Assembly: GCA_963576735.1 (NCBI GenBank)
Contig: OY755179.1
Span: 3,658,001-3,722,000 of the forward strand
From: Bedellia somnulentella
Taxonomy: Eukaryota > Arthropoda > Insecta > Lepidoptera > Bedelliidae
Length of the DNA: 64,000 nt
Direction of reading: 5' to 3'
In this document: piece after piece, positions 1 through 10,433 of the stretch
Layout of the letters: every line of letters starts with the position of its first letter
Numbering within the stretch: the first letter of the stretch is position 1
The notes under the pieces: model-generated
Seen by the model: only the letters and a program-made list of their open reading frames with translations
Database searches by the model: none
What the model was told of the DNA's origin: nothing
Translations under genes and position numbers: made by a program

Positions 1-440
1 GCTGAAAAGTTTTCTAACCGACCGTCGCGGTCGCGACCTCCAGCCAGCAGAATATTTGCCAAATTTACGTCTGATGAACTAAACATTGGTATCAACTTTT
101 AGATCTGTATTTGTTCTATGCACCAAAACAAAGCAACAATCTTCTTATGTCCTTACTTAGCCACAATTAAGCTGTAAAGAAACTTCCAGTGGACTTTTTT
201 CATAAGAGACATCTTTTTTAGTTGTGTTGAGTGCATATTTATATATGTGACTGCAGTAAAAATGATATACTGGTAATTAAATCTTATACATACACACACT
301 TTAGAATTAAACAGTCGGTGCCATAATTTAGAATCTGTCACTATCAAACTGAGTGCTTGTGCATGCCTAAGTACAAATCTGTCTTGTGAATTTAATAAAT
401 AAACATTTTCAATACAATAAAATAAAACCAAGAAACCTAC
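1..440. other. Sequence left of the last in-window CFAP44 exon; no gene recognised
   Basis: This lies downstream of the CFAP44 exon ending at 441, so it is presumably intron. It is AT-rich apart from a short GC-rich patch near 20-45. I see no further WD-repeat exon or repeat family in it. Confidence 0.4.
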
Positions 441-3400
441 ACAAGTCTCAGCCACCGGATTGATTTCGACAAACTGATCGTCCTCAGGCGGGTCGGCTTG
501 CTCCACCGTGTCCCAGTACCAGGCGCGGATACACCCGTCCTTAGCTATGGTCGTCATCTCGTCGCCTAGCTTGTTTCGCATGAATTGTACCTGGGATTTT
601 AAACTTATTAACATCATCGGCTGCTGGAAATAGAGCTTTTCTTAAGAGCTCAACAACGACCATCCCGTGTTGCCCTCAATCGGCTCTACATGACTCTACT
701 TGTAAGAGTCTTGGAGTCCCGAAATACATTTAAAACGCTATCTTAAATGCAGCTATACTCAAACCACTTTAGTAATCGAGTGGCCATAAATAAAGTCAAA
801 GCAAATACATTAGGTGCATTTCCGGTCCCAGCCCTGAAATAGTAGGTAAGACAGAAATTACCAATATTACTTATTATTAGTTTTATTTTATTAATACTTA
901 TAGTTAGCTATTATGACTATTAGTGGAACTAGAATTGCTATTATTACAATTAATCATAAATAAATCATAGAAGTGAGAAATACTGTGATCCGTGAACGAG
1001 TAGGTTTACAAGATGACGTAGTATGCAAGTTAGAAAAAGGAATGTTGAGGTGGTTTGGGCACATAGAGAGGATGGATGAAAATAAAGTAGCGAAAAAGAT
1101 ATATAGAGCCAATGTGGATGGGATTGTTAGTAGAGGACGGCCTCGTAAAACGTTTCTTGACCAGATAGAAATCGTTCTTATAAAGGCGGGGGCCCGAAGT
1201 GAGAAGAATAAAAGAGCAAGTATGAGAAGAATAATGAATGTAAGGGAAGCAAGAGAGGTTTGTCAAGATCGTACTAAGTTGCGATCGATAGTCTCTGCCA
1301 ACCCCAATGGGAATAATGGGCGTGAGTATAAGTAAGTAAGTAAGAAACATAAACTTACAATAGGTCCTTGGTGGCATCTTTTTCTTCCTCGTTGTGTCAC
1401 TTCAAATTTTACCAGTCCTGCTTCCCAAACTAAAACGTTACCCCATTCGCATCCTGAAAGAACCTGCAGAAAATCGTATCGTAGAAATGAGCTTTTAAAA
1501 CTGCTTTACGCTATAGCTTATCGTAGGGCAAGAATGGAAAAAGGTTGTAGGCTCTCTCAAAAAATCTCCTAACCATAGTGATTAGTGTCATCATATCAGC
1601 TTTAGCCTAAATAGACCATAAAAGTGTGAGGTCGTAGGTCAATTAGGGTTGTGGGCATGCCCATCTCGCCCCTATAGCTGGATCTGCCCTTGTTGGGGAT
1701 TCATACTAAATAGATTTAGGGTATGAAGCTCTTTGAGCGATATGTAGGTGATGTGTTTGGCCATTGTTACAAAATTACTTTTGATTTTTCTCCTCTCAAC
1801 ATCCAAATGTGGCCGGAGAATTGCCTTTGTACAAATGATATGAAAAAACATGATAAAAATAAAACATATGGATTAATAATTCCTTCAGTGCCCATAAATG
1901 TATTTATAGTTATACAACTTCGTGCTAAGGAGGGTATAAACAAATAAATCTCCTCTTGCCTACATACCTAATAAGATAACATACAATAGATAAGTGAATA
2001 TAAAACCTTTTCATCCGGCATCGGGTAAACTCCGAGGATGTCACAAATCTCAGTTTTGCCGAACCTTCCTAATTCCCCTTTGAGTTTGAGCCCAGTGAAT
2101 GTTTCGCACATCTTCCAAAACTTGATATGAGCGGCACCTATAATATAAATGGATACCTCTGTTCATAATATTATCGGGCAATTACTGCGTCACTCAATTT
2201 GTCATGTGTTCTTCATATATCATATACATACATACATACACATACTCACGGCTATGAATTTCTAAAAGGGTAGCCAGAGCTTCAGGTACAGAAAAATTCT
2301 TCAGCCATTTTTGTGAAGTTAAGCAGGGGAAAAGATAAATGTTTTTGGTGATGGATCTCCAAACGCATCGCCCAGATTTCATTTAAAAAGCACCAATACC
2401 CTTAGTTATATATCATATGTGTGGTTAATTAATGAAGGTCATTAACGGTGAATGAAACATCGTGAGGAAGGCTACATGACTGCGTTATACTTAATGATGT
2501 GGTCTTTCTGACAAAGTGGTTCTATCATACGTTCTTTAGACGTATGATAGACCACTTTTATGATAAATGGGTCTTATACCTCCCGTGGTCAGTTGTCCAG
2601 GGCAGTACGGCGAAAATATAACTGTGTTGACATCAAACGTAAAAGCGCTGGTTCTCAACAATATTCTGTGACGCTGCCAGTTCCAGATGGTCAAGTTGTA
2701 GTCAGGTTCTTTACCAACTGATGCCAAAAATACACCGTCGGGACTGAAATAATAATTTCAAGTTATTAAAATAAATAGAAAATATTAGTTGATTTTTTTT
2801 AAAAGATACAAAAAGACGTAGCCTTCTGCCTTAATAAGTCAGCCTTTAGGCCAAAGAATACGTTTATAACACTTGTTCGATTTACTGTTTCACTATGGGT
2901 AAAAAGGAGCTTTCTGGGTTAGGTGATGCTTACATGACAATTTGTGAAAAAATTAATACAAAAACAAGCAAAACTAAGGCAAATCAATAGATAAAGATCA
3001 ATAACAAACGAAAGTACCTGAAATCGAGACTCGAGTAAGCATTAGCAGTGCCATCACGTAGAACAGCGTCGATTTCCATCTGAGGCCACGTGTACAGTAT
3101 GATAAGTGGTTCATGGTGGCCCTCGCGACCTTCCGCTATTGCGATCCTATAGTACGGATCTTCTCTGTATGACTGGAATGTTCTTATATGTTTAGTTTAT
3201 TCTTGAAATTAAACGTTCAAGCCGTATATCCCCGAAGGGGATGGCAGAGGTACTAATACTTCTGAACATGACAGTGTATTCGTACCAAACAGCGCTAGGC
3301 CTACCCCCTACCACGTGAGTACACTGTCCAACCAAAACGTGGGTATTCTGAACACCAGGTGTCTATTGTGACGTGATGTTTAGAAGTATTAGTAGCTCTG

Positions 3401-5113
3401 CCAACTCCTTCGGGGATATACGGCGTGAATGCTTGTGTCTTGAGATAAATGAAACCGAAATGCATAACTGTAAAAAACTGACCGTTATACTTCCAACAGA
3501 ACCTCCAGTCGACGTCCTCTGAAACCACATCTGCTTAGTGTTGACGTCCATGAACGTGATGATGCTGCCAGCGCTCCAGCAGACAACGGAGTCATCGCAC
3601 GCGCATAGGTTGAACAACTTATGGCAGTTATAGCCGTAGGAATATCTTTGGATTGTGGTTAAGGAAGTATCATATTAAAGATATACATATCAGGTGTCCG
3701 AAGTATGAAGAATAAAAGAGCATGTATGAAACGATTGATGGATGTGAACAAAGCTAGAGAGGTTTGCCAGGATCGTACAAAGTGGCGATCGATAGTCTCT
3801 ACCTACCCCAATAGGAACTAACGGTGTGAGTATATGTATGTATGATATACATATACGTAGTGACGAAATTAGTTTGTGAATGACAGAGGCTGTCGATCGC
3901 CATTTCGTACGATCTTGAAAAACCTTTCGTGTTTTAATCAATGAAACGTTCCATACATGCTGTGTTACATTATATAATATGTATTTTGAATGCCTGCAAC
4001 TGACGTTATTTTGGAAGTTAACTGGGGAAAATATTATAAAACAAAGGGTGTTGGGAATGGGACTCCTACCAAATTACCCAACAGTCACATAAAGACCCAA
4101 GTTCCCTTAGTCGCTCTTACAAAACCAACATAAAGAATTGGGTTAGTGCTACTCTAAACCGATACTGTAGAGCTTTAATAACTGCTTTTTTAACTCTAGG
4201 TTTGATTAAAAAACTACTTACAATAATTGCGTTTTCATAAATTACATGATAACTCAGAACACGGCTTATCGTGCAGACAATGGGGGTTCACATCCCGGGT
4301 GAGGCCTACACTATTATTATTTTTTTAATGTCATATATTTATAGTTAATTTATCTTGATTGTTAAGGGTGAGGGAAAACATCGTGAGGAAACCCACACGA
4401 CTGAATATGACAGTGAATTCGTACAAAAGTAAGTATACTGTCCAAGCAAAACGTGGGTACTCTGAACACCAAGTGAAATACGTCACGTGATGTTCAGAAG
4501 CTATAGTACCTCTTCCAACTTCAAGATATACTTGAGTTTGAGTTTGAGAGTTTAACTATAATCGTCGGTGTAGCATGCTCTCTGGAGAACAGAATCATCT
4601 TAATTATCATATAATCATTTAGATTACGCTTGTACAAATTTTATCAAACTGATATATCTCACAAATTAAATTCGTCAATGTATCCCTAGGAACCCAAGTC
4701 CTTCAGGTCATGCTCATAGCGATCTAACCAGCCAAGGAGGTAGTTTGTTATAAAAGGATACTCAAACTCTAGCATATTCTCAGGTATAGTCGAGTCCAGG
4801 GTGACCACCGCTCCGGAAACAAAATCATCTTTATCGTACACCGAAAGTATGGAGATCTTATCGCTTTGCACCTCTTCTTCAAATTCTTCTTCATATTCTC
4901 CTTCTTCTTCGCCTATAATACATATATTATTTCAATTATATTCATGCACCATCCACACTTGTAAAACAACATAGAAAAAATATAGTTTAAGGTAGTATAT
5001 ATAGTAGTTAGTTTAGTTTAAAAAGACAATACAATATCTCCGTTTCACTCTTAAGTTTTAAGACTGAAAAATATTTAATAAATAATATTACCTTCTTCTC
5101 CTGTTTCTTCCAT
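441..5113 (-). CDS. CFAP44: Cilia- and flagella-associated protein 44 (WDR52-like), N-terminal part, eight exons
   Basis: WD-repeat protein of the motile axoneme (tether/tether-head complex near the inner dynein arms in family members). Exons read on the minus strand are 5092-5113, 4762-4912, 3483-3645, 3018-3172, 2580-2743, 2007-2137, 1359-1463 and 441-590. Phases agree throughout and give 347 in-frame residues; the rest lies beyond the left edge. The N-terminus is strongly acidic (MEETGEEG start). Family-typical stretches are SYGYNC, LTIWNW, QLTTGGAAHIKFW, GLKLKGELGRFGKTE, VLSGCEWGNVLVWE and DGCIRAWYWDTVEQAD. They line up in order with vertebrate CFAP44 WD repeats. Donor and acceptor dinucleotides are GT/AG. 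The exon 2 donor (after TTTGA) is the least certain, but it gives a gap-free match to PEN-x(11)-C of the family. Introns hold SINE and LINE pieces in both orientations. Expression is expected in testis (inference). Confidence 0.9.
970..1345 (+). mobile_element. RTE-like LINE, 3' end of the pol ORF (family C)
   Basis: Open frame 973-1335 encodes the C-terminal tail of an RTE-like polymerase: LRWFGHIERMDE, then RGRPRKTFLDQIE, then NVREAREVCQDRTKLRSIVS. It ends in a GTGAGTATAAGTAAG tail. It is 5'-truncated and has no reverse transcriptase domain. It lies antisense in a CFAP44 intron. This is the best-preserved copy of a family that recurs about a dozen times in the window. Confidence 0.75.
2215..2403 (-). 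repeat. SINE-A copy, head-truncated
   Basis: Reverse-oriented copy: TACAT-type tail, CACGGCTATGAAT, GGTAGCCAGAGCT, then ATGGATCTCCAAACGCATCGCCC. The head half is missing. It sits in the CFAP44 intron between exons 5 and 6. Confidence 0.7.
2410..2505 (+). repeat. SINE-B internal fragment
   Basis: Contains ATATGTGTGGTTAATTAATG and AACATCGTGAGGAAGG, which match the middle of the SINE-B copy at 54788-55153. Confidence 0.55.
2512..2558. repeat. Near-perfect hairpin beside a CFAP44 splice donor
   Basis: Left arm AAAGTGGTTCTATCATACGT and right arm ACGTATGATAGACCACTTT pair over 19 bp with one bulged base around a 7-nt loop. It lies about 20 bp downstream of the exon 5 donor (minus strand). Confidence 0.7.
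3205..3440. repeat. SINE-B tails in inverted (foldback) arrangement
   Basis: A reversed SINE-B tail (CCGTATATCCCCGAAGGGG) is joined to a forward SINE-B 3' half that ends CTTCGGGGATATACGGCG. The two tails can pair over about 50 bp. It fills nearly the whole CFAP44 intron between exons 3 and 4. Confidence 0.7.
3695..3850 (+). mobile_element. LINE family C 3' fragment
   Basis: GTCCGAAGTATGAAGAATAA, then a decayed ARxVCQDRTKWRSIVS coding end, then GGTGTGAGTATATGTATG. It is the same 3' end as at 970-1345. Confidence 0.7.
4004..4170 (-). repeat. SINE-A copy, diverged
   Basis: The body (TTTTGGAAGTTAACTGGGG, CTTAGTCGCTCTTAC) and head (GGGTTAGTGCTACTCTAAACC) are recognisable. The tail is lost. Confidence 0.55.
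4250..4560 (+). repeat. SINE-B copy, diverged
   Basis: Head CGGCTTATCGTGCAGACAA with box-B-like GGTTCACATCCC, then AAACATCGTGAGGAAACC, ACGTGGGTACTCTGAACACC and a decayed tail. It lies in a CFAP44 intron. Confidence 0.65.
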
Positions 5114-5406
5114 ATTTGCTTAAAAGAAAATTTCTTAGCGGTAATTAATATATATAAGTATTCCTATATAATCCCTAAATCAGCTTTAGTTTAGGTATTA
5201 ATTCAATTCAATTTTTCTTCAATGGCCTTTGACTAGTTTAGGTATTCTCTTTAAATCAAATCAATAACAATCAGTTGTCATGACAAAACATTGAAATTGC
5301 AGTTGCTAAGCAACATTTAATCAACTCATAGATTATACCATAATCAGGCCGGGGTTCTGTGGGTCATCCCGTCTATTAATAATAATTAATAATACGTACG
5401 GTACGG

Positions 5407-5640
5407 TAGTGTAGGCTTAGAATAGCACTACCCCATTTCTTCCGGTGGGTGTACGTAAGAGGCGACTTACGGTATTGGGGCTCTTATGGGATTTTTGGGC
5501 GATGTGGTTGGAGACCCATCACAAACAACCTTTATGTCACAATCTCTTCCCCACGCAACTTCCAAAAGCGGCTGAGGAATTTCTAATTCCCTAGCTCTGG
5601 CTACCCCTTCAAAGGATTTACAGCCGTGAATATATTATAT
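5407..5640 (+). repeat. SINE-A copy, near full length
   Basis: Head GTAGTGTAGGCTTAGAATAG, then GGTGGGTGTACGTAAGAGG, GGTTGGAGACCC and TACAGCCGTGAATAT. It lies about 300 bp upstream of the CFAP44 start codon. Confidence 0.8.
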
Positions 5641-5649
5641 AATAATTAA

Positions 5650-5815
5650 TTTATCGATCTCACCTTCCAAAGGTTGTCTGGAAGAGATCGCTTTTAGCGA
5701 TAAGACCGCCAATTGTACCTCACTGTAAACTGTTTGATCATATTATTGTTTTTGTAAATTTGTGTTTGATGTGCAATAAAGAGTTATTCTATTCTATGCT
5801 ATTCTATATGTACGT
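5650..5815 (+). mobile_element. LINE 3' UTR fragment with AATAAA and short TTCTA tail
   Basis: TTGTCTGGAAGAGATCGC, TTTTAGCGATAAGACCGCC, then TGTGCAATAAAGAGTTATTC with TTCTA-like repeats. This is the common lepidopteran LINE 3' end. Related reverse pieces are at 7437-7520 and near 42690. Confidence 0.6.
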
Positions 5816-5974
5816 ATGTACGGCACGAAAGTGGGAGAAGGGTATTTATCAGAAACCGCCACATTAATCATTTACCCATAGATTATTTCGTTTGCTCCTG
5901 AGAAGCTGGATCAATTTTGCTACGAAGCTGGATGACGTTGGAAGCGCAGTTTTTTTGTATTACCTACAAACATA

Positions 5975-6260
5975 CATATACTTACGACATTAGTTTCCAT
6001 TGGGTAGGCAGAGACTATCGATCGCCATTTTGTACGATCCTAAAAAACTTCTCTAGCTTCGTTTACATCCATTAATCTTCTCATACATGCTCTTTTATTC
6101 TTAATACTTCGGACGCCTGCTTTTTTGAGCGAATTGCGCTATTTGGTCCAAATATGTCATCCGAGGTCGTCCTCTACTAACATAATCATCCACAGTGGCT
6201 CAATAAATCTCTTTTACCAATTTACTATCAACCATCCTCTCTATGTGCCCAATGTGTCTC
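5975..6260 (-). mobile_element. LINE family C 3' fragment
   Basis: Reverse copy: ATACTTACGACATTAG tail, GACTATCGATCGCCATTTTG, GGTCGTCCTCTACTAAC, ending at ATCCTCTCTATGTGCCCA. It covers the same polymerase C-terminus as 970-1345, with decayed frames. Confidence 0.7.
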
Positions 6261-6420
6261 TATGTTTTTTGTATTACTTGGTGGTAATTATTTCGTTTGT
6301 AATATGATAAAAATATGTTTTTTTAAATCAAAAATACTTAAATTGGGTTACGATTCAATAAAGTTAAAATTATGATTCCTAGTTAAATACTACAACAAAA
6401 GTACACCTTTTGTTGTTTGC

Positions 6421-6499
6421 TATGTAGTGTTGGCTTAGAATAGCACTTACCCATTTCTTCCGATGGGTGTACGTAAGAGGTGACTAAGTGTATTAAGGG
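6421..6499 (+). repeat. SINE-A 5' half, ends abruptly
   Basis: Head TAGTGTTGGCTTAGAATAGC through GGTGTACGTAAGAGGTGACT. It then stops at AAGGGA, where a 16-bp terminal inverted repeat begins. A matching 3' half starts at 11357. Confidence 0.6.
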
Positions 6500-7436
6500 A
6501 ATAGGCTATTTGACTGTAATAAAAATATACATTTCTTTTATTTCATAAGTCTTAATATTTCTTTTTTGGAGCTATATGTAATAATGCGAGATAAAAATAT
6601 TGCATTATTTCACTGAAATCCGTCTTCTAAAATAAGTATTTTTGATGCAACTGTCACGTGACTAAAAACGAACGTGATTGGCTATTTCTATAATGACGTA
6701 GATTGCACATAAACAGACTGTGTACAGACCCACAATCTTTTCTTGGCCGGCGGCGACTACTAGTACTACTGTCGCCATTTTGAAATATCGGCCTGTCATT
6801 GTCAGTTAGTTCTCAACTTAATAAAAATTATAGGGTGACCTACGTATATAATAAATAAATTATCACTTTCATTAATATTTTTTGTAGTGGAAACTTTTTT
6901 TAAAGACAATTATTTTTATGATGTATCTTTGCTTATTAATAAACGCTTTTATTTCCAGTATGAAAATTATTATTTACTTTTTTAAATTTTATCTAAGTAG
7001 GCTAACACCGTCCGAAAAGTTGTGCGCACATGACTATAGCGGTGCGGGTTACGGGAAGTGGGGAAATGCTCCCGAATAAGATTTCACTTCGTAAACACTG
7101 ATGCGTGGGTTCTAATCCTAATGCGGGGATGTACCAATGTGTCATTTCTTAAGTCATAACTGTCTGACATATATATAAAAATACAAGGCTGTTAACAGCA
7201 ATAGAAAAGTGCCCATAAATTCACTGACCCAGCAAAATGAATGACCCTAACGATATCTAATGTTTTGAATTATTTTTTCTGTGTCACCTTTTAAGGGGAT
7301 CTATGTGTGAATATGAAATGTAAAAGACAGTACACGACAAGGTAAGCCTCTGATTTACAGGATTAAAAATGATTTTATGTAGTTACCCATTTTTTAAACT
7401 CTGAGTGTCGCAAATAACAAATCCTTGAGTATAAAA

Positions 7437-7520
7437 TAATGTAACAGTTTGCAGAGAAGTACAATTGGCAGTGTTATCGCTAAAAGCGATCTCTTCCAGA
7501 CAACATTTGCGAGGTAAGAT
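7437..7520 (-). mobile_element. LINE 3' end fragment, reverse orientation
   Basis: GTACAATTGGCAGTGTTATC and GCTAAAAGCGATCTCTTCC mirror the fragment at 5650-5815. Confidence 0.5.
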
Positions 7521-7611
7521 CAGCAAATTCAGGATACACAGTCATTCGAGTAGACATACAAGACAAGGGCAAAAATAAATAAATATAATTAGCTTATATT
7601 AAAACGAACTT

Positions 7612-7876
7612 GTTTACTTACATACAACATACATATACTCACGGCTGTGAATCCCTAGAAAGGGTAGCTAGAGCTAAGGAATTAGAATTTCTTCAACTCC
7701 TCAGCCACTTTTGGAAAGCTGAGTGGGGTAAAGATGGTAAAGTAAAGGTTGTTGGTGATGGGTCTCCAAACGCATTGCCCAAAAATCTCTTAAAAGCCCC
7801 AATACCGTTAGTCGCCTCTTACGTACACCCACCGGCAGAAATGGGGTAGTGCTATTCTAAGCCGACGCTACACTGC
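7612..7876 (-). repeat. SINE-A copy, full length
   Basis: ACATACATATACTCACGGC tail, AAGGTTGTTGGTGATGGG, CACCCACCGGCAGAAATGG, and head CTAAGCCGACGCTACACTGC. A 79-residue open frame inside it is fortuitous. Confidence 0.85.
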
Positions 7877-8165
7877 AACTAGTTATTAATTAAATGAATA
7901 TTATATATTATGTTTTTTTAAGACATTTCAATACATAAATAAATTAAATTAGCCTGTATGATGTAAAATTATTTCCCTTATAATGGTAAATTTTTATTTA
8001 CCGGCAATACTAATATCGATGACAGCGACGCCCTTACCGGCCAAGAAATGTTTGTGGATCTGTAATGAGTATTCACAATCTTTTCAGGATGTATCTTACA
8101 GACCCACAATCTTTTCTTGGCCGGCGGCGACTACTGGTACTACACTCGCCATTTTGAAATTTCGG
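7877..8165. repeat. Segment repeated at 8200-8275 and 10482-10610
   Basis: AACTAGTTATTAATTAA followed by a TTTCAATACATA stretch occurs at about 7878 and about 8219. TAGCCTGTATGATGTAAAA through GACAGCGACGCCCTTACC occurs at about 7950-8040 and about 10496-10585. This points to a local duplication later split by SINE and LINE insertion. Confidence 0.6.
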
Positions 8166-8166
8166 C

Positions 8167-8208
8167 CTGTCATTGTCAGTTAGTTGTAGAACTAACTGAC
8201 AATGACAG
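8167..8208. repeat. Perfect 19-bp hairpin
   Basis: CTGTCATTGTCAGTTAGTT and its exact reverse complement flank a 4-nt loop (GTAG). It lies between two repeats and is followed by GACA repeats. Confidence 0.85.
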
Positions 8209-8274
8209 ACAGACAGCAACTAGTTATTAATTAAGTGAATATTGTATAAATTGTTTTATTAAGACATTTCAATA

Positions 8275-8479
8275 CATACATACATATACTCACGGCTATA
8301 TATCCCTAAAAGGGGTAGCCAGAGCTAAGGAATTACAAAATCCTCAGCCACTGTTGGAAAATTGAGTGGGGAAAAGATGGTAAGCTAAAGGTTGTTGGTG
8401 ATGGGTCTCCAACCGCATCGCCCAAAAATCCTTAAAAGCCCCAATGCCGTTAGTCGCCTCTTGCGTACACCCATCGGTA
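8275..8479 (-). repeat. SINE-A copy, tail half; split by a LINE
   Basis: ACATACATATACTCACGGC through GTACACCCATCGGTA. The remaining head (GGTAGAAACGGGGTAGTGC) resumes at 10434-10485, after the LINE insertion. Confidence 0.85.
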
Positions 8480-10096
8480 AATTTCAGTCTGAGAGATTCA
8501 TTTGTGCTCCTACCAAGCAACGGGGTAGAAATAATTAGCGCAATAAATAGCTTGAAAAATAAATTGTCTACGGGACCCGATATGATTTCTGCAGTCATAT
8601 TAAAACAAAATAAATACCAACTATTGGCACCCTTGGTTCATATTGTAAACATGTCTTTTTCGAATGGAGTATTTCCGAATGTCCTTAAACATGCACATAT
8701 TGTACCGATTCACAAGCAAGGTGATAAGTCAGATTACGCTAATTATAGACCAATCTCACTTCTTTCTACGGTGTCGAAAATAGTTGAGAAACTAATTAAT
8801 TCACGCTTGATAAAATATTTAGAATTTAATAACATAATTTCACCTAACCAGTTTGGTTTTCGTAATGGAGTTTCAACATCTGACGCGGTTAGTAATTTGA
8901 CTAATACTATTGTCAAGGAACTGGATAAGGGAAAAAAGTGTCTGGGTATTTTCCTCGATCTTGCCAAGGCCTTCGATTCTGTGACCATCTCTATACTATT
9001 GCAGAAATTAGAAAGTTATGGCATTCGTGGCCTTCAGCTTGAGCTTTTTAGAGACTACTTAACAGATAGAACACAGTCTGTAAAATTGGGAGATGCTGTT
9101 AGTAAGCCATGCTTGGTAACCTACGGTGTGCCACAGGGAAGTGTCTTAGGCCCTACACTTTTCTTATTGTATATAAACGACCTTTGCAAGACTAAGCTAA
9201 ACCAGGGTCAAATTTTTACGTTTGCGGATGACACGGCCTTGCTTTTCTGGGGCGATAATTGGGAACTCGTTAAAGAGTATGCACAGGTTGGTTTTGATGA
9301 AGTTTGCAAGTCGATGGTTTCAAATTCGTTGAGCCTAAATTGTAAAAAGACAAAAGTTGTAACTTTCAGTATGCGAAAGCATACACAGCCACAGCACGAG
9401 TTTAACATTTTCGCTCATACACTTAATTGTAAATACCGCACGGAACCAAGCACTTGCAAATGTCCAGTAATACAAACTGCCCGCACCGTTAAATATCTTG
9501 GAATTATTATTGACAGTGAACTTACCTTTAGACCGCACATAGAACTTATCACTTCAAGAGTTCGCAAGTTAGTCGCAGTTTTTAATAAGTTAAAGCACGC
9601 TATGGACAAAACTACTTTTAGAATAGTGTATTCTGCATTGTGCGAATCACTGTTATCTTACTGTATTGATTCTTGGGGTGGAAGTTCAAAGTCATTACTA
9701 CTACCACTTGAAAGTGCACAAAGAGCAGTCTTAAAGGTTGGATTAGGGTTGCCTTTTCTTTATCCAACCACTAATCTGTACAGGGAGGCAGATGTTTTGT
9801 CTGTTCGGAAACTATTTATATTAAAATTGGTTTTGAAAATGCATAACAGTAGTCATAACAATGAAATCAATATACCGTATCCAAGAAGAAACTGTAACAT
9901 TTTTAAGATACCAAAACTTAAAACAGTTTTCTCTGGTGGATTTAGTTTGTTTTTGGGTGGTTTTATTTATAACAAACTTTGCAATATATTAAACATTAAT
10001 GAAGTGATTCGTCATGAGCTCAGGAAAAGTTTGACGTGCTGGTTTAAACAGCTGACATATGGCGAAACAGAGAACTTTTTATTGGTGCAAAAATGA
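8480..10096 (+). CDS. Reverse transcriptase (ORF2 fragment) of the jockey-like LINE
   Basis: The open frame is 550 codons when read from an ATG at 8444, but its first 12 codons are SINE sequence; LINE-encoded residues begin at 8480. The fold is a non-LTR reverse transcriptase. YRPISLLS lies at about residue 100, FLDLAKAFDS at about 168 (first catalytic Asp), GVPQGSVLGP near 230, and FADD (catalytic Asp pair) at 260-263. The usual YLGIIID thumb motif and a C-terminal Cys-rich/helical tail follow. The upstream AP endonuclease domain is missing, so this copy cannot retropose alone. No stop or frameshift is seen. The clade (jockey/Daphne-like) is judged from motif style only. Confidence 0.9.
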   Translation, partial: NFSLRDSFVLLPSNGVEIISAINSLKNKLSTGPDMISAVILKQNKYQLLAPLVHIVNMSFSNGVFPNVLKHAHIVPIHKQGDKSDYANYRPISLLSTVSKIVEKLINSRLIKYLEFNNIISPNQFGFRNGVSTSDAVSNLTNTIVKELDKGKKCLGIFLDLAKAFDSVTISILLQKLESYGIRGLQLELFRDYLTDRTQSVKLGDAVSKPCLVTYGVPQGSVLGPTLFLLYINDLCKTKLNQGQIFTFADDTALLFWGDNWELVKEYAQVGFDEVCKSMVSNSLSLNCKKTKVVTFSMRKHTQPQHEFNIFAHTLNCKYRTEPSTCKCPVIQTARTVKYLGIIIDSELTFRPHIELITSRVRKLVAVFNKLKHAMDKTTFRIVYSALCESLLSYCIDSWGGSSKSLLLPLESAQRAVLKVGLGLPFLYPTTNLYREADVLSVRKLFILKLVLKMHNSSHNNEINIPYPRRNCNIFKIPKLKTVFSGGFSLFLGGFIYNKLCNILNINEVIRHELRKSLTCWFKQLTYGETENFLLVQK

Positions 10097-10433
10097 CGCA
10101 ATATTAGAGCAATACAGACATCACATTTGACATTTACACGCACACACGCATACACCCACTCACATACATCCACACTCACCCACCAACAAACTCACACACA
10201 CTCACAAAAACATAACACTGTTTCAAAATATTTAGTTTTAGTTTTGTATTTTTAGTAGTTGTAAGTAACAATAGCTGTAATGTAAAAATAATTTTGTAAG
10301 CAATACTTTTTATAAATCAAATTAGTAATTGTGTGAGGTCTTCCGCAATACAGGTCTTATCCTAGTGCGGGGCCGTTAGAAAATCTGTAATATTAAGTTT
10401 TTATGCTAAATAAACAATTTTTATTATTTTTTT
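8480..10433 (+). mobile_element. 5'-truncated jockey-like non-LTR retrotransposon
   Basis: A 1954-bp insertion flanked by a 7-bp duplication ATCGGTA (8473-8479 and 10434-10440) inside a SINE-A copy. It contains most of an ORF2 with reverse transcriptase but no endonuclease, so it is 5'-truncated. A CA-rich 3' UTR (10139-10210) and a T/A-rich 3' end follow. The uninterrupted reading frame suggests a fairly recent insertion. Confidence 0.85.

Noticed and set aside
7610..7849. Open frames in SINE-A copies (also 43216-43500, 45196-45387, 54073-54369)
   Set aside because: They recur wherever SINE-A occurs, in varied frames, and encode no known domain.
10139..10210. CA-rich tract as a regulatory element
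   Set aside because: It is the 3' UTR of the jockey-like LINE; a simple-sequence feature only.
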